A DNA stretch of 26,131 bases from assembly GCA_032117135.1 (NCBI GenBank), contig JAULZV010000050.1, forward strand, positions 1 through 26,131. Reading direction: 5' to 3'. The notes beneath the pieces were generated by a model. It saw nothing but the letters and a program-made list of their open reading frames with translations, was not told where the DNA came from and searched no databases. The position numbers and the translations under genes were made by a program. Each line of letters begins with the position of its first letter. Position 1 is the first letter of the stretch. The stretch is from JAULZV01 sp032117135 (GTDB lineage: Bacteria; Patescibacteriota; Minisyncoccia; Phycocordibacterales; JAACPR01). Below are positions 6,769 to 14,150 of the stretch, one piece after another.

Positions 6769-7479
6769 TTATTCATCCGAAACATCTTTAGTTTCGCCAG
6801 TATCTGAGTCTTCATTTTTTTCATTTTCAATTCTTTTCGCACGCTTAAAAAGAGCTTTGTTTGCGACATATCCCCTATCAATAAATCGAGAAAGTGGATT
6901 GTGTGGAGTATCAAACAAATACAAGTATCCAGCAAAAGAAGCAATCCCGGCACCAATACAGTTGATAATAAGATCAGTCATGGTATCGAGAAGACCTGAT
7001 TTTTGCATATTAAACCCAAATATTTGATCCATGGCAAACTCGTATATTTCCCACAAAACTCCCATTGTCATCGAAAAACAAAAGACAAGTAGTGCAAAAA
7101 AGAGGGGGTGAGCTTCGTTTCTTTTTTTGCCAAATATAAGCAGAATAAAAATTACAGCAAGCAGACCAAAGCCAATTGCAGAACTGAGGTGAAGCGCAAG
7201 ATCCCACCACCAGAACTTTTGATAATAACCACCCACCTCCCCCAAAAACAAAGTAGCGTACGCAAAAAAGGCAACAAACGATATGAGGATTGGAGGCAAA
7301 TACACATTAAACTTTTTTTGAAACAAAAGAGGAATAATAGTCACCACGAGTGTAAGTATTGCCATAAGCATAGTATGCCACTGACCTTCTTCAAATAATG
7401 AAATAATAATTGCACCTACAAGAAGCGCCCATGTAATGTAAAGTGGTGTTTGTGGTGAGAGTATCTTCATGTTCTTCAA
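6769..7479 (-). CDS. DUF2238/YjdF-like multi-TM protein
   Basis: A 236-aa membrane protein with about six hydrophobic segments, at residues 12-30, 36-52, 60-80, 95-117, 127-147 and 168-190. Motifs of the YjdF/DUF2238 type are WWWDLALHLSSAIGFGLLA, GVLWEIYEFAMDQIFG, and LLDTMTDLIINCIGAGIAS, where Asp, His and Glu lie at the membrane. The function of this family is unknown. The C-terminal 45 residues are hydrophilic and acidic. Two ATGs (7479 and 7470) are possible starts. It is convergent with the plus-strand VanY gene across an 85-bp AT-rich gap. Confidence 0.75.
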   Translation of the reverse strand: MKNMKILSPQTPLYITWALLVGAIIISLFEEGQWHTMLMAILTLVVTIIPLLFQKKFNVYLPPILISFVAFFAYATLFLGEVGGYYQKFWWWDLALHLSSAIGFGLLAVIFILLIFGKKRNEAHPLFFALLVFCFSMTMGVLWEIYEFAMDQIFGFNMQKSGLLDTMTDLIINCIGAGIASFAGYLYLFDTPHNPLSRFIDRGYVANKALFKRAKRIENEKNEDSDTGETKDVSDE

Positions 7480-7514
7480 GAGTAACTCAATTTAGGATAA
7501 TTACCAGTATACAG

Positions 7515-7557
7515 TACAAGAACGAGCAGGTCACAAAGTGACCTGCTCGTTCTTGTA
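7515..7557. terminator. Long perfect hairpin between YceI and the DUF2238-like gene
   Basis: 20-bp perfect arms (7515-7534 and 7538-7557) around an AAA loop, GC-richer than the surroundings. The plus-strand tail is TCTATCTTTTT. On the minus strand, the direction of both neighbouring genes, there is no T-tract, and TATACT follows within a few nt. It could be a terminator that does not need a U-tract, or an mRNA-stabilising stem. Confidence 0.65.
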
Positions 7558-7598
7558 TCTATCTTTTTATTTTCTTATCACTTCCCTTTCATGTCTTT

Positions 7599-8282
7599 TT
7601 ATTTCTTTTTCAATACACCTTTTGCCACGATACGGACATCGTCTTGAACTGGTCCATATGCCATACCGTATTCAGAAATTTTAATTTTGGTATCGACTGC
7701 AAACGATACTCCTCCTTCTACAGCACCCATTTGCACTGGAATGCTCAATGTCTTTGTTTGACCTGACATTGTAATATCTGCAATAGCAAGATACGATTGA
7801 TCATCTCTTTTTTCCATACCCTTTATTTCAACAGTAATCTGTGGACTATTTGCAGCATCGAAAAATTCAGGTGCTTGCAAGTGTTTATCTACCCCAGCAC
7901 TATCAGTCACAACTGATGCAACATCGAACACAATACTTGATGTAACCGGCACACCATCTGCATCCAGAGACACGTTCGCAGTCACCGCATTAAATGTTCC
8001 TGTATGAAATCCTCCTGGTTTGTATCCAGTAAACTCAAATATGAGACTTGAAGGATCTAATGTATACTCTCCCGTTTCGGTTATATTCCATTCACCATTT
8101 GTGCGAACTATAGTGATTTGAGAATCAACTTCGTTAGAATTTTGTACTCCAACTGCTCCTTCCGAAAATTCCGATCGTTCAACTGTTTCAAGTTCACGCT
8201 TAATTTGTGTATCTTTTACAAATACATACACACCGACAATAATCACCACTAGTATTATTCCTATCACTATTATTTTTGTCAT
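7599..8282 (-). CDS. YceI-family protein, membrane-anchored
   Basis: A 227-aa protein with an N-terminal TM anchor (residues 4-22), a short linker, and a YceI lipocalin-like domain from about residue 60 to the end. Family features are GEYTLDPSSLIFEFTGYKPG, HLQAPEFFDAANSPQITVEI and a C-terminal DDVRIVAKGVLKKK strand. YceI proteins form a beta-barrel that binds isoprenoids or other lipids. The anchor would hold it on the outside of the membrane. An AT-rich box lies just before the ATG at 8280-8282 but gives no clear -10 spacing. A long hairpin follows the gene. Confidence 0.92.
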   Translation of the reverse strand: MTKIIVIGIILVVIIVGVYVFVKDTQIKRELETVERSEFSEGAVGVQNSNEVDSQITIVRTNGEWNITETGEYTLDPSSLIFEFTGYKPGGFHTGTFNAVTANVSLDADGVPVTSSIVFDVASVVTDSAGVDKHLQAPEFFDAANSPQITVEIKGMEKRDDQSYLAIADITMSGQTKTLSIPVQMGAVEGGVSFAVDTKIKISEYGMAYGPVQDDVRIVAKGVLKKK

Positions 8283-8330
8283 ACTCTATATAATTCAATT
8301 AATAAATATGCACACGAGCCGATCGAGAAG

Positions 8331-9269
8331 TTACCCTCTTTTTCGTGCTTCTTTGAGATATTTTTTGACTGCAATATAACTTGATACTGCACCAATACAT
8401 ACAGCTGAGAAAAAGATAACGAGGAAGAATTGGAAGAAATTAGTCATGTAATACTGGAGAATATCAATACCATAGAAGAATCGTACGGTCACAGGTGCAG
8501 TCCACCACGCAAGCGGATATAGAAGTACAAGTGTAAGAAGAGATGAGACGATACCGTACAAAATACCTGTCACGATAAATGGTCCCGAAACATAGGTAGA
8601 GGTAGCACCAACAAGTCGCATTACCTTGATCTCGTCTCGTGAGATATACATCGCAAGTCGGATTGTGTTAAAGGTAATAATGATTGAAAGAATAATAAAG
8701 AGAAGCGTTACTGTTCCACCAAGTTTTTGACCAGCACTAATCACATCAGTAAGCTTTTCGATTAATTCTCTGTTTTGTCCAAAGTTCACTTCATCAATAA
8801 TTGATACTTCTTGATCTGTTGAATATCGTTCTTCGAGGTAGGTTGCAATCTTTTCGTACTGTGTTGAATCGATAGCTTTAACGTTCAAAATTGCACCAAG
8901 AGGATTTTCCTCAAGCTCATATAGCGCTTCTAAAATGTCCTGATCATTACGGTGTCTGTATTTAAAATTCTCGAGAGCTTGTTCGCGCGATACATATTCG
9001 ACTGAAGCAACTTCTGGAAGAGTATCGAGATCAGCTTGCACCTCGAGAACAGAATTTTCGGATGCCGTTGGTTCAAAATACACATTAACATCAACTTTAC
9101 GTTGAATTTCGACAAGAGATTGATTGAGAAGTGCACTTGCAAAAAGAATTGTAGAAAAAACAATCAAGGTAATCGTCATAATAAGCACAGCCGAAAGAGA
9201 CACGAACGCATTTCGTGAAAAATTTTGACCACCTGATTTGAGTATTCGTCTAATATTTAAAGAAAACAT
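8331..9269 (-). CDS. ftsX: Cell-division ABC transporter permease FtsX
   Basis: A 312-aa protein. TM1 lies at about residues 25-47 after a basic cytoplasmic start, an extracellular domain at about 48-185, and three further TM helices in the last 120 residues. This is the FtsX/MacB-type layout of four TM helices and one large external loop. The segment VEIQRKVDVNVYFEP and the DEVNFGQNRELIEKL stretch before TM2 are typical of FtsX. With FtsE it forms an ATP-driven, non-transporting complex at the septum that activates peptidoglycan hydrolases through the external loop. The gene begins 21 bp after the ftsE stop, as the last gene of the tRNA-Thr-prfB-ftsE-ftsX unit. Confidence 0.95.
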   Translation of the reverse strand: MFSLNIRRILKSGGQNFSRNAFVSLSAVLIMTITLIVFSTILFASALLNQSLVEIQRKVDVNVYFEPTASENSVLEVQADLDTLPEVASVEYVSREQALENFKYRHRNDQDILEALYELEENPLGAILNVKAIDSTQYEKIATYLEERYSTDQEVSIIDEVNFGQNRELIEKLTDVISAGQKLGGTVTLLFIILSIIITFNTIRLAMYISRDEIKVMRLVGATSTYVSGPFIVTGILYGIVSSLLTLVLLYPLAWWTAPVTVRFFYGIDILQYYMTNFFQFFLVIFFSAVCIGAVSSYIAVKKYLKEARKRG

Positions 9270-9290
9270 TGTGTATATGGTTAATATCTA

Positions 9291-9974
9291 CTACTTATAA
9301 GTTGTTCGACCATTTGGGTCATCGTATATAATTTTACCCTGCTCAAGAGTGATTACTCGTCGACCAAGTTCATCAATTATACCTTTGTTGTGAGTAGTTA
9401 GAATAATAGTTGTTCCCAAATCATTAATTTTTTTGAGAATTTGGACAATGTCATATGTACTCTCAGGATCAAGATTACCCGTTGGTTCATCAGCAATCAA
9501 AACATCAGGTTGATTGACCAAAGCGCGAGCAATAGCAACGCGTTGCTTTTCACCTCCAGAAAGTTGACTTGGAAAATTAAGTGCCTTGCGTTCAAGATCT
9601 ACAAGCTGAAGAACATACGGAACATCTTGCACAATGTCTTCATCTTCTCGCCCTGCTACCTCCATTGCAAATGCAATATTTTCGTAGACCGTTTTGTTTG
9701 GAATAAGTCTAAAGTCTTGAAAAATAGAACCGACCTTTTGACGAAGCTTGGTGATTTCGGATGGTCGAAGCATATGGATATCCTCTGATTCAAAAATAAC
9801 ATTCCCTTCAGTAGGAATTTCTTCTGCGAGCAAAAGTTTGAGAAGTGTTGATTTACCTGCACCCGAATGACCCACAATAGACACAAATTCATGAGAAGCA
9901 ATCTTTAGGTTTATATTTGACAATGCGACAGTGTCGTCATCGTATATTTTTGTTACATTTTCAAAATAAATCAT
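9291..9974 (-). CDS. ftsE: Cell-division ATP-binding protein FtsE
   Basis: A 227-aa ABC ATPase. Walker A is GHSGAGKSTLLKLL (about residues 36-49), the Q-loop is in SIFQDFRLIPNKTVYENIAF, the signature is LSGGEKQRVAIARAL, and Walker B is VLIADEPTGNLD with an H-loop in LTTHNK. The length and early motifs match FtsE rather than longer importers. It energises FtsX at the division site. The ATG overlaps the prfB stop (ATGA, 9971-9974), so the genes are translationally coupled. Confidence 0.96.
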   Translation of the reverse strand: MIYFENVTKIYDDDTVALSNINLKIASHEFVSIVGHSGAGKSTLLKLLLAEEIPTEGNVIFESEDIHMLRPSEITKLRQKVGSIFQDFRLIPNKTVYENIAFAMEVAGREDEDIVQDVPYVLQLVDLERKALNFPSQLSGGEKQRVAIARALVNQPDVLIADEPTGNLDPESTYDIVQILKKINDLGTTIILTTHNKGIIDELGRRVITLEQGKIIYDDPNGRTTYK

Positions 9975-10858
9975 ACGTTGTTTAAATCTAATTGTTGCAC
10001 ACTTGCTATCAGGTCGTCAATCTCTCCATTCAACACTTTTTCGGGTTGAGAGCTCTCATAGTTGCTTCTATGGTCCTTTACCATCTTGTAAGGATTAAGA
10101 ACATATGATCTAATTTGATTCCCCCATGCAATGTCTTGTACCTTAGAGATTGCAAATCCATCACTGTTTTTTTGTTCTTGTTCTTTTTTGAGTCGAAAAA
10201 GCTTTCCTTGAATAATTTCCATGGCTTTGAGCTTGTTTGCGTGTTGAGTTCGTTCGACTGATGCACATACCGAAATACCAGTTTCGCGATGAGTGATGCG
10301 TACTGCTGTTTCTCGTTTGTTTACATTTTGTCCTCCAGGTCCACCCGCTTTAGTGAACTCAATTTCGAGATCTGATTCAGGAATAACAAAATCATCGATT
10401 GCAATTATAGGCATGACTTCAACCATCGCAAATGATGTTTGTCTTTTGCCTGAAGAATTAAAAGGAGAATTACGCACCAAACGATGGACACCTGATTCGA
10501 GTTTGAGTGTTTTGTAAATATTTTTACCCGTCAACTCGAGAGTAATCGAACGATATCCTCCGTTTGGATTTTGATTTTCATCAAGAATAAGCATCTTCCA
10601 ATTTTTGGAAACACAGTATTTAGAATACATTTCAAGAAGCATCCGAACAAAATCTTCGGCGTCATCTCCGCCAACACCCGCAAACATATTCACAATTGCT
10701 CCACCTGAATCATATTTACTCCCTCCTTCCAGCATAACTTTGAGTTCTTCGAGCTCTTTGTATTTGTTTTGCGCTTCTTTTGGATTATTCCAAAAAGTCG
10801 GTGAGAGCATCTCTTGTTCAAGATCAGCTATTTTCTTTTGTATACTCCCTTTGTCCAT
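9971..10858 (-). CDS. prfB: Peptide chain release factor 2, short form
   Basis: A 295-aa class I release factor. SPF (in RNSPFNSSGKRQTSFA) is the RF2 stop-codon-reading tripeptide for UGA and UAA. GGPGGQNVNKRETAVR carries the GGQ motif that triggers peptidyl-tRNA hydrolysis. Compared with the roughly 365-aa E. coli protein, domain 1 is reduced: the first 60 residues align from DLEQEMLSPTFWNNPKEAQ, but about 45 residues before the GVGGDDAEDF segment are missing. No programmed frameshift site is seen. The start at 10856-10858 is chosen because the open frame upstream is the tRNA-Thr gene, whose 3' end is only 5 nt away. ftsE overlaps the stop. Confidence 0.93.
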   Translation of the reverse strand: MDKGSIQKKIADLEQEMLSPTFWNNPKEAQNKYKELEELKVMLEGGSKYDSGGAIVNMFAGVGGDDAEDFVRMLLEMYSKYCVSKNWKMLILDENQNPNGGYRSITLELTGKNIYKTLKLESGVHRLVRNSPFNSSGKRQTSFAMVEVMPIIAIDDFVIPESDLEIEFTKAGGPGGQNVNKRETAVRITHRETGISVCASVERTQHANKLKAMEIIQGKLFRLKKEQEQKNSDGFAISKVQDIAWGNQIRSYVLNPYKMVKDHRSNYESSQPEKVLNGEIDDLIASVQQLDLNNV

Positions 10859-10863
10859 AAAGG

Positions 10864-10935
10864 AGCCGACGATGGGAATCGGACCCATGACCTCCCCATT
10901 ACCAATGGAGTGCTCTACCACTGAGCCACGTCGGC
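10864..10935 (-). tRNA. tRNA-Thr(GGU)
   Basis: A full cloverleaf of 72 nt. The acceptor is GCCGACG/CGTCGGC, the D arm GCTC-AGTGGTA-GAGC, the anticodon arm CTCCA-TTGGTAA-TGGGG (anticodon GGU), the variable loop AGGTC and the T arm ATGGG-TCCGATT-CCCAT. The discriminator is U, and CCA is not encoded (CCT follows). The T loop reads TCC where TTC is nearly universal, so position 55 is C. The 3' end lies 5 nt from the prfB ATG, so both are probably on one transcript. Confidence 0.93.
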
Positions 10936-10940
10936 AATCA

Positions 10941-10962
10941 CTCTAAGATATCATACTTAGAG
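10941..10962 (-). promoter_or_regulatory. Putative promoter/inverted repeat upstream of tRNA-Thr
   Basis: Perfect 7-bp arms CTCTAAG (10941-10947) and CTTAGAG (10956-10962) flank a minus-strand TATGAT (10950-10955) that could be the -10 of the tRNA-prfB-ftsEX unit, about 14 bp before the tRNA. The -35 is unclear. Confidence 0.4.
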
Positions 10963-11012
10963 GGATTTATTAAGTTTTTATGTATGAGTAAAAATTCAAG
11001 AATACCTCAAGC

Positions 11013-12929
11013 CTAACGCATCAGTTGTCCTCGACTGATAGGTCCAAAATACCCTGCAGCAGGTGTAATATTGTTGTCTTGTTGGAACTTGATTAGTGCT
11101 TGTCTTGTTTGTTCCCCAAAGTATCCTGTGGCTCCTGCAGGTATGGTGTATCCTTTAGAGACGAGGAGTTGTTGGAGCGTGGTGACATCTGTTCCTTGCA
11201 TAGTGATCTGGAGATCTCGAGTGAAGGTCGTTGATGCAGGGTTGTTTAATGCCGAAGGTTTGTTTGCAATGATTTGTTGTATTTGTGTTTGAAGTTGTGT
11301 GATGAGAGTTTGGAGTTCTGGGATTGTTGAGGGGAGTGTAGGAGTGGTGGTTGGGAGTGTAGATGATACTGGAGTTGTCGGTTGTGTGAGAGCTGTTGGA
11401 GGAGTGATTTTTGATCCTGAGCGGCGGCGAGGTGCGGGTTGTTCTTCTTCCTCTTCTTCTTGCTCTGGTTCTGGAGGGAGGATGCGGGAGAGTTTGGTGA
11501 GGAAGACATCACTACCTCCTGCAGAGATTTGAATATCTGCCGTATTCGAATTAAAATCAACAGTCCCTTGAAACCATCCTGTAATATAAATATTACCTAT
11601 CGCATCAACAACACCAGAAATTGTTTGATCATTATTTATTCCTCCTATGGTCTTAATCCACTGGTATGAACCATCTGGAGAGAATTTGGTGAGGAAGATG
11701 TCTCCTGATCCTGTAGAGATTCTATTATCGACTCCTGCTGATGGATCGAAGTCTACTATTCCTTGAAATAGCCCTGTTGCATAGATATTGTTTGAAGAGT
11801 CAGTAAAAATTGAATGACCTAAATCCAAACCTACTCCACCCATCGTTCTGGTCCACTGATATGAACCATTTGGAGAGAATTTGGTGAGGAAGATGTCAGC
11901 ATTTCCTACAGAAGTTCTGTTATCAACTTCCTCTGATGGGTCAAAGTCTACGGTTCCTGAAAAAGAACCTGTGACGTGGATATTGCCTGAGAGGTCAGTA
12001 GTGATAGAGAATCCACGATCACTCCCTATCCCACCCATCGTCTTGGTCCACTGGTATGATCCATCTGGAGAGAGTTTGGTGATGAAGATATCTTCACCCC
12101 CTATAGAAATTCTTTCATCTTCAAAGTCTGGATTAAAATCCACAGTCCCATTAAACCAACCTGTAGCATAAATATTCCCTAAAGAGTCAGTCGTAATTGA
12201 ATGACCAATATCACTCCCTACCCCACCCATCGTCTTGGTCCACTGGTATGATCCATCTGGAGAGAGTTTGGTGATGAAGATATCGTCTGATCCTGCAGAG
12301 GTTTTGGTATCTACTCCTGCTAACGGATCAAAGTCTATGGTTCCTTGAAAACGTCCTGTGGTATAAATATTATCTTGAAAGTCCCTAACAACAGAGACCC
12401 CGCGTTCATCATTTATTCCTCCTATCGTTCTGGTCCACTGGTATGATCCATCTGGAGAGAGTTTAGTGAGGAAAATATCACGGGCTCCTGCAGAGATTCT
12501 ACTATCTACTCCTGCTGATGGATCAAAGTCTACGGTTCCTGAAAAAGAACCTGTAATATACACATTGTTTAATGAGTCGGTAGTGATGGAGAATCCTGTA
12601 TCTTCACCTATTCCACCTATCGTCTTAGTCCATCGATATGTTCCATCAGAAGTGTATGATGTGATGAAAATATCATTTCCTCCAGCAGACTCTCGGACAT
12701 CTCCTCCGTTTGGATCAAAGTCTACGGTTCCTGAAAACCATCCTGAAGCATAGATATTGCCCGAGGAGTCAGTAATAACAGATCGACCTATATCTTCACC
12801 TATCCCTCCCATGTTCTGTGTCCACCCATACTCATATTCATCCACAAAGGCAGCGGATGTGATCTGTGGTACCAGAGCAGTACAGAGAAGCGTGAGTGTG
12901 TAGGCGATTGTTTTGCATAGGTGGTTCAT
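11013..12929 (-). CDS. Secreted SBBP-repeat beta-propeller protein with peptidoglycan-binding domain
   Basis: A 638-aa protein. A signal peptide covers residues 1-26, with cleavage probably after TSAA. Seven tandem SBBP-type repeats of about 65 aa follow, each of the form S-I-T-T-D-S-x-G-N-I-Y-x-T-G, then F-x-G-T-V-D-F-D-P, D-I-F-L-T-K-L-S-P-D-G-S-Y-Q-W and T-K-T-M-G-G. Seven repeats fit one seven-bladed propeller. A linker with seven Glu, an RRR patch and Pro/Thr runs comes next, then a short Gln-rich helix (LQTLITQLQTQIQQI). The last 70 residues are a PG_binding_1 domain (VTTLQQLLVSKGYTIPAGAT, YFGEQTRQALIKFQQ). It is probably a wall-bound surface protein. The ATG at 12927-12929 is chosen for the signal peptide; the upstream frame is repeat DNA. 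Confidence 0.9.
   Translation of the reverse strand: MNHLCKTIAYTLTLLCTALVPQITSAAFVDEYEYGWTQNMGGIGEDIGRSVITDSSGNIYASGWFSGTVDFDPNGGDVRESAGGNDIFITSYTSDGTYRWTKTIGGIGEDTGFSITTDSLNNVYITGSFSGTVDFDPSAGVDSRISAGARDIFLTKLSPDGSYQWTRTIGGINDERGVSVVRDFQDNIYTTGRFQGTIDFDPLAGVDTKTSAGSDDIFITKLSPDGSYQWTKTMGGVGSDIGHSITTDSLGNIYATGWFNGTVDFNPDFEDERISIGGEDIFITKLSPDGSYQWTKTMGGIGSDRGFSITTDLSGNIHVTGSFSGTVDFDPSEEVDNRTSVGNADIFLTKFSPNGSYQWTRTMGGVGLDLGHSIFTDSSNNIYATGLFQGIVDFDPSAGVDNRISTGSGDIFLTKFSPDGSYQWIKTIGGINNDQTISGVVDAIGNIYITGWFQGTVDFNSNTADIQISAGGSDVFLTKLSRILPPEPEQEEEEEEQPAPRRRSGSKITPPTALTQPTTPVSSTLPTTTPTLPSTIPELQTLITQLQTQIQQIIANKPSALNNPASTTFTRDLQITMQGTDVTTLQQLLVSKGYTIPAGATGYFGEQTRQALIKFQQDNNITPAAGYFGPISRGQLMR
11530..12830. 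repeat. Seven tandem coding repeats of about 195 bp
   Basis: DNA counterpart of the SBBP repeats. Segments such as CCATCTGGAGAGAGTTTGGT and the reverse complement of the D-F-D-P stretch recur at about 195-bp intervals with high identity between neighbouring units. Such DNA is prone to unequal recombination, so copy number may vary between strains. Confidence 0.85.
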
Positions 12930-13038
12930 AACTATTGTGGTGTTATATATATAATAATACGTATATTGTATGGGTAGTATTATATCATGAAGTACGCCCC
13001 TCCCCCCCCCTGATAGAGGGTGATGGGGATAAAGTCGC

Positions 13039-13262
13039 GGAGGGTCAGACACCCTCGACTTTTTGGCGGAAGTTAAAAGGGATCATATAGATCATGAGAT
13101 CTATCATCTCTCAATACACACAAAGACACAGACAGTATGAAATGAAATAGTCTGGCCTCGCCTGTCATTGTATTCAAGTAGTGTGGTTCACACTATCAAG
13201 CGAGGGAAAGCGAGGACTTTTCCTTTTGTGCGGTCTGTGGTTGGAAGGGTGTCTGACCCTCC
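13039..13262. repeat. REP/MITE-like element with 17-bp terminal inverted repeats
   Basis: The 17-mer AGGGTGTCTGACCCTCC occurs at 13246-13262, and its exact reverse complement at 13039-13055, enclosing 190 bp without a gene. Inside are a hairpin TAGTGTG-GTT-CACACTA (13179-13195) nested in CCTCGC (13156-13161)/GCGAGG (13200-13205), and TAGATC-ATGA-GATCTA. A third partial copy, GGTGTCTGACCC, lies at 13319-13330 next to the ZIP stop codon. From memory, GGTGTCTGACCC-type words are recurrent in many environmental genomes and REP-like. The rest of the 12930-13331 gap holds a C9 tract (13002-13010) and no credible gene. Confidence 0.6.
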
Positions 13263-13331
13263 CTTGACCCTCCCTATTCAGTGTCTTTAATATTACACCA
13301 CACTTTTTTAAGAAAAACGGTGTCTGACCCC

Positions 13332-14120
13332 CTATTCATGAGCATGTTCTTCATCATGTGAATGTATATGAGTATCACCATGGTCATGCCCGCCACCAAT
13401 CTGATTGAGTGCAAGAATAGTAAATACTCCAGCAGCAACAAGAAAGACGTACCTGAAATAGGTATTGTCTTTTTTGGATTGAGCAATCGAATGTGGAATA
13501 AGGTCGGCAAATACAAGATGAAGAAAAGCTCCAGCAGCCAAACCAAATAGTATTCCAAAAAGTGGACCGACTTGAGCAACATACGAACCAACAATCACTC
13601 CAGGAATAATTGTAGCCGAAACAAGAAAATTAATCAGAAGAGCTTTTTTGGTCGAATATCCTGAGAGTTTAAGTATCGAGAATTCACTAATTTCTTGTAC
13701 AAATTCATGAACAAAAATACCGAGCGCCGCAAAAATACCTACACGCACATCGACCGAAAAGGCAACGGCAAGCAAAATACCATCTCCAAAATTATGTAAT
13801 GCATCTCCCCATATCACTTTTTTGCTTGAATGAGTACAACGCAAATCATCTTCTTCATGATGGTGAATTTCTGGGAACAGCATTTCGGCCAAATGAAAAA
13901 TCAGAAATCCAGCAACCACCGCTCCGAGCGCATAATATGCACCAGAGAATTCGAATGCGTGAAGTAATAAGTCATAGGTGACCACTGCAAAAATACCTGC
14001 CGAGAATGCAATAATGTATTTGCCATTAGTACTCAGCCAACTCGAAAAATTCTTGGTTAAAAAAATAAGCCCTGAAAGGGATGCGAGCATAATAAGCCCA
14101 GCTGTTATATATAATTCCAT
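13332..14120 (-). CDS. ZIP-family metal transporter
   Basis: A 262-aa protein with eight predicted TM helices. The ZIP core is present: HNFGDGILLAVAF in TM4 and HEFVQEISEFSIL in TM5, which supply the metal-binding His, Asp and Glu residues. A His/Asp-rich loop lies between TM3 and TM4 (IHHHEEDDLRC). The extreme C-terminus is a striking metal-binding tail (GGGHDHGDTHIHSHDEEHAHE, given in full here only as its His/Asp/Glu pattern matters). It should import Zn2+ or a similar divalent cation; the ion cannot be assigned. An extended -10 TGATATACT lies 7 nt before the ATG, so it is probably leaderless. Confidence 0.92.
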   Translation of the reverse strand: MELYITAGLIMLASLSGLIFLTKNFSSWLSTNGKYIIAFSAGIFAVVTYDLLLHAFEFSGAYYALGAVVAGFLIFHLAEMLFPEIHHHEEDDLRCTHSSKKVIWGDALHNFGDGILLAVAFSVDVRVGIFAALGIFVHEFVQEISEFSILKLSGYSTKKALLINFLVSATIIPGVIVGSYVAQVGPLFGILFGLAAGAFLHLVFADLIPHSIAQSKKDNTYFRYVFLVAAGVFTILALNQIGGGHDHGDTHIHSHDEEHAHE

Positions 14121-14127
14121 ACTTAGT

Positions 14128-14133
14128 AGTATA
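14128..14133 (-). promoter_or_regulatory. -10 box of a leaderless promoter (ZIP)
   Basis: Extended -10 TGATATACT, hexamer 14128-14133, 7 nt before the ATG at 14118-14120. No good -35, as expected for an extended -10 promoter. Confidence 0.55.
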
Positions 14134-14150
14134 TCAAACGTGTCAAGCTT

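Noticed and set aside
10859..10921. N-terminal extension of prfB
   Set aside because: These codons lie within the tRNA-Thr gene; the ATG at 10858 starts the RF2 homology.
11530..12830. Regular repeats as a CRISPR array
   Set aside because: The period is about 195 bp, and the repeats are coding and in one frame; there are no short identical repeats with unique spacers.
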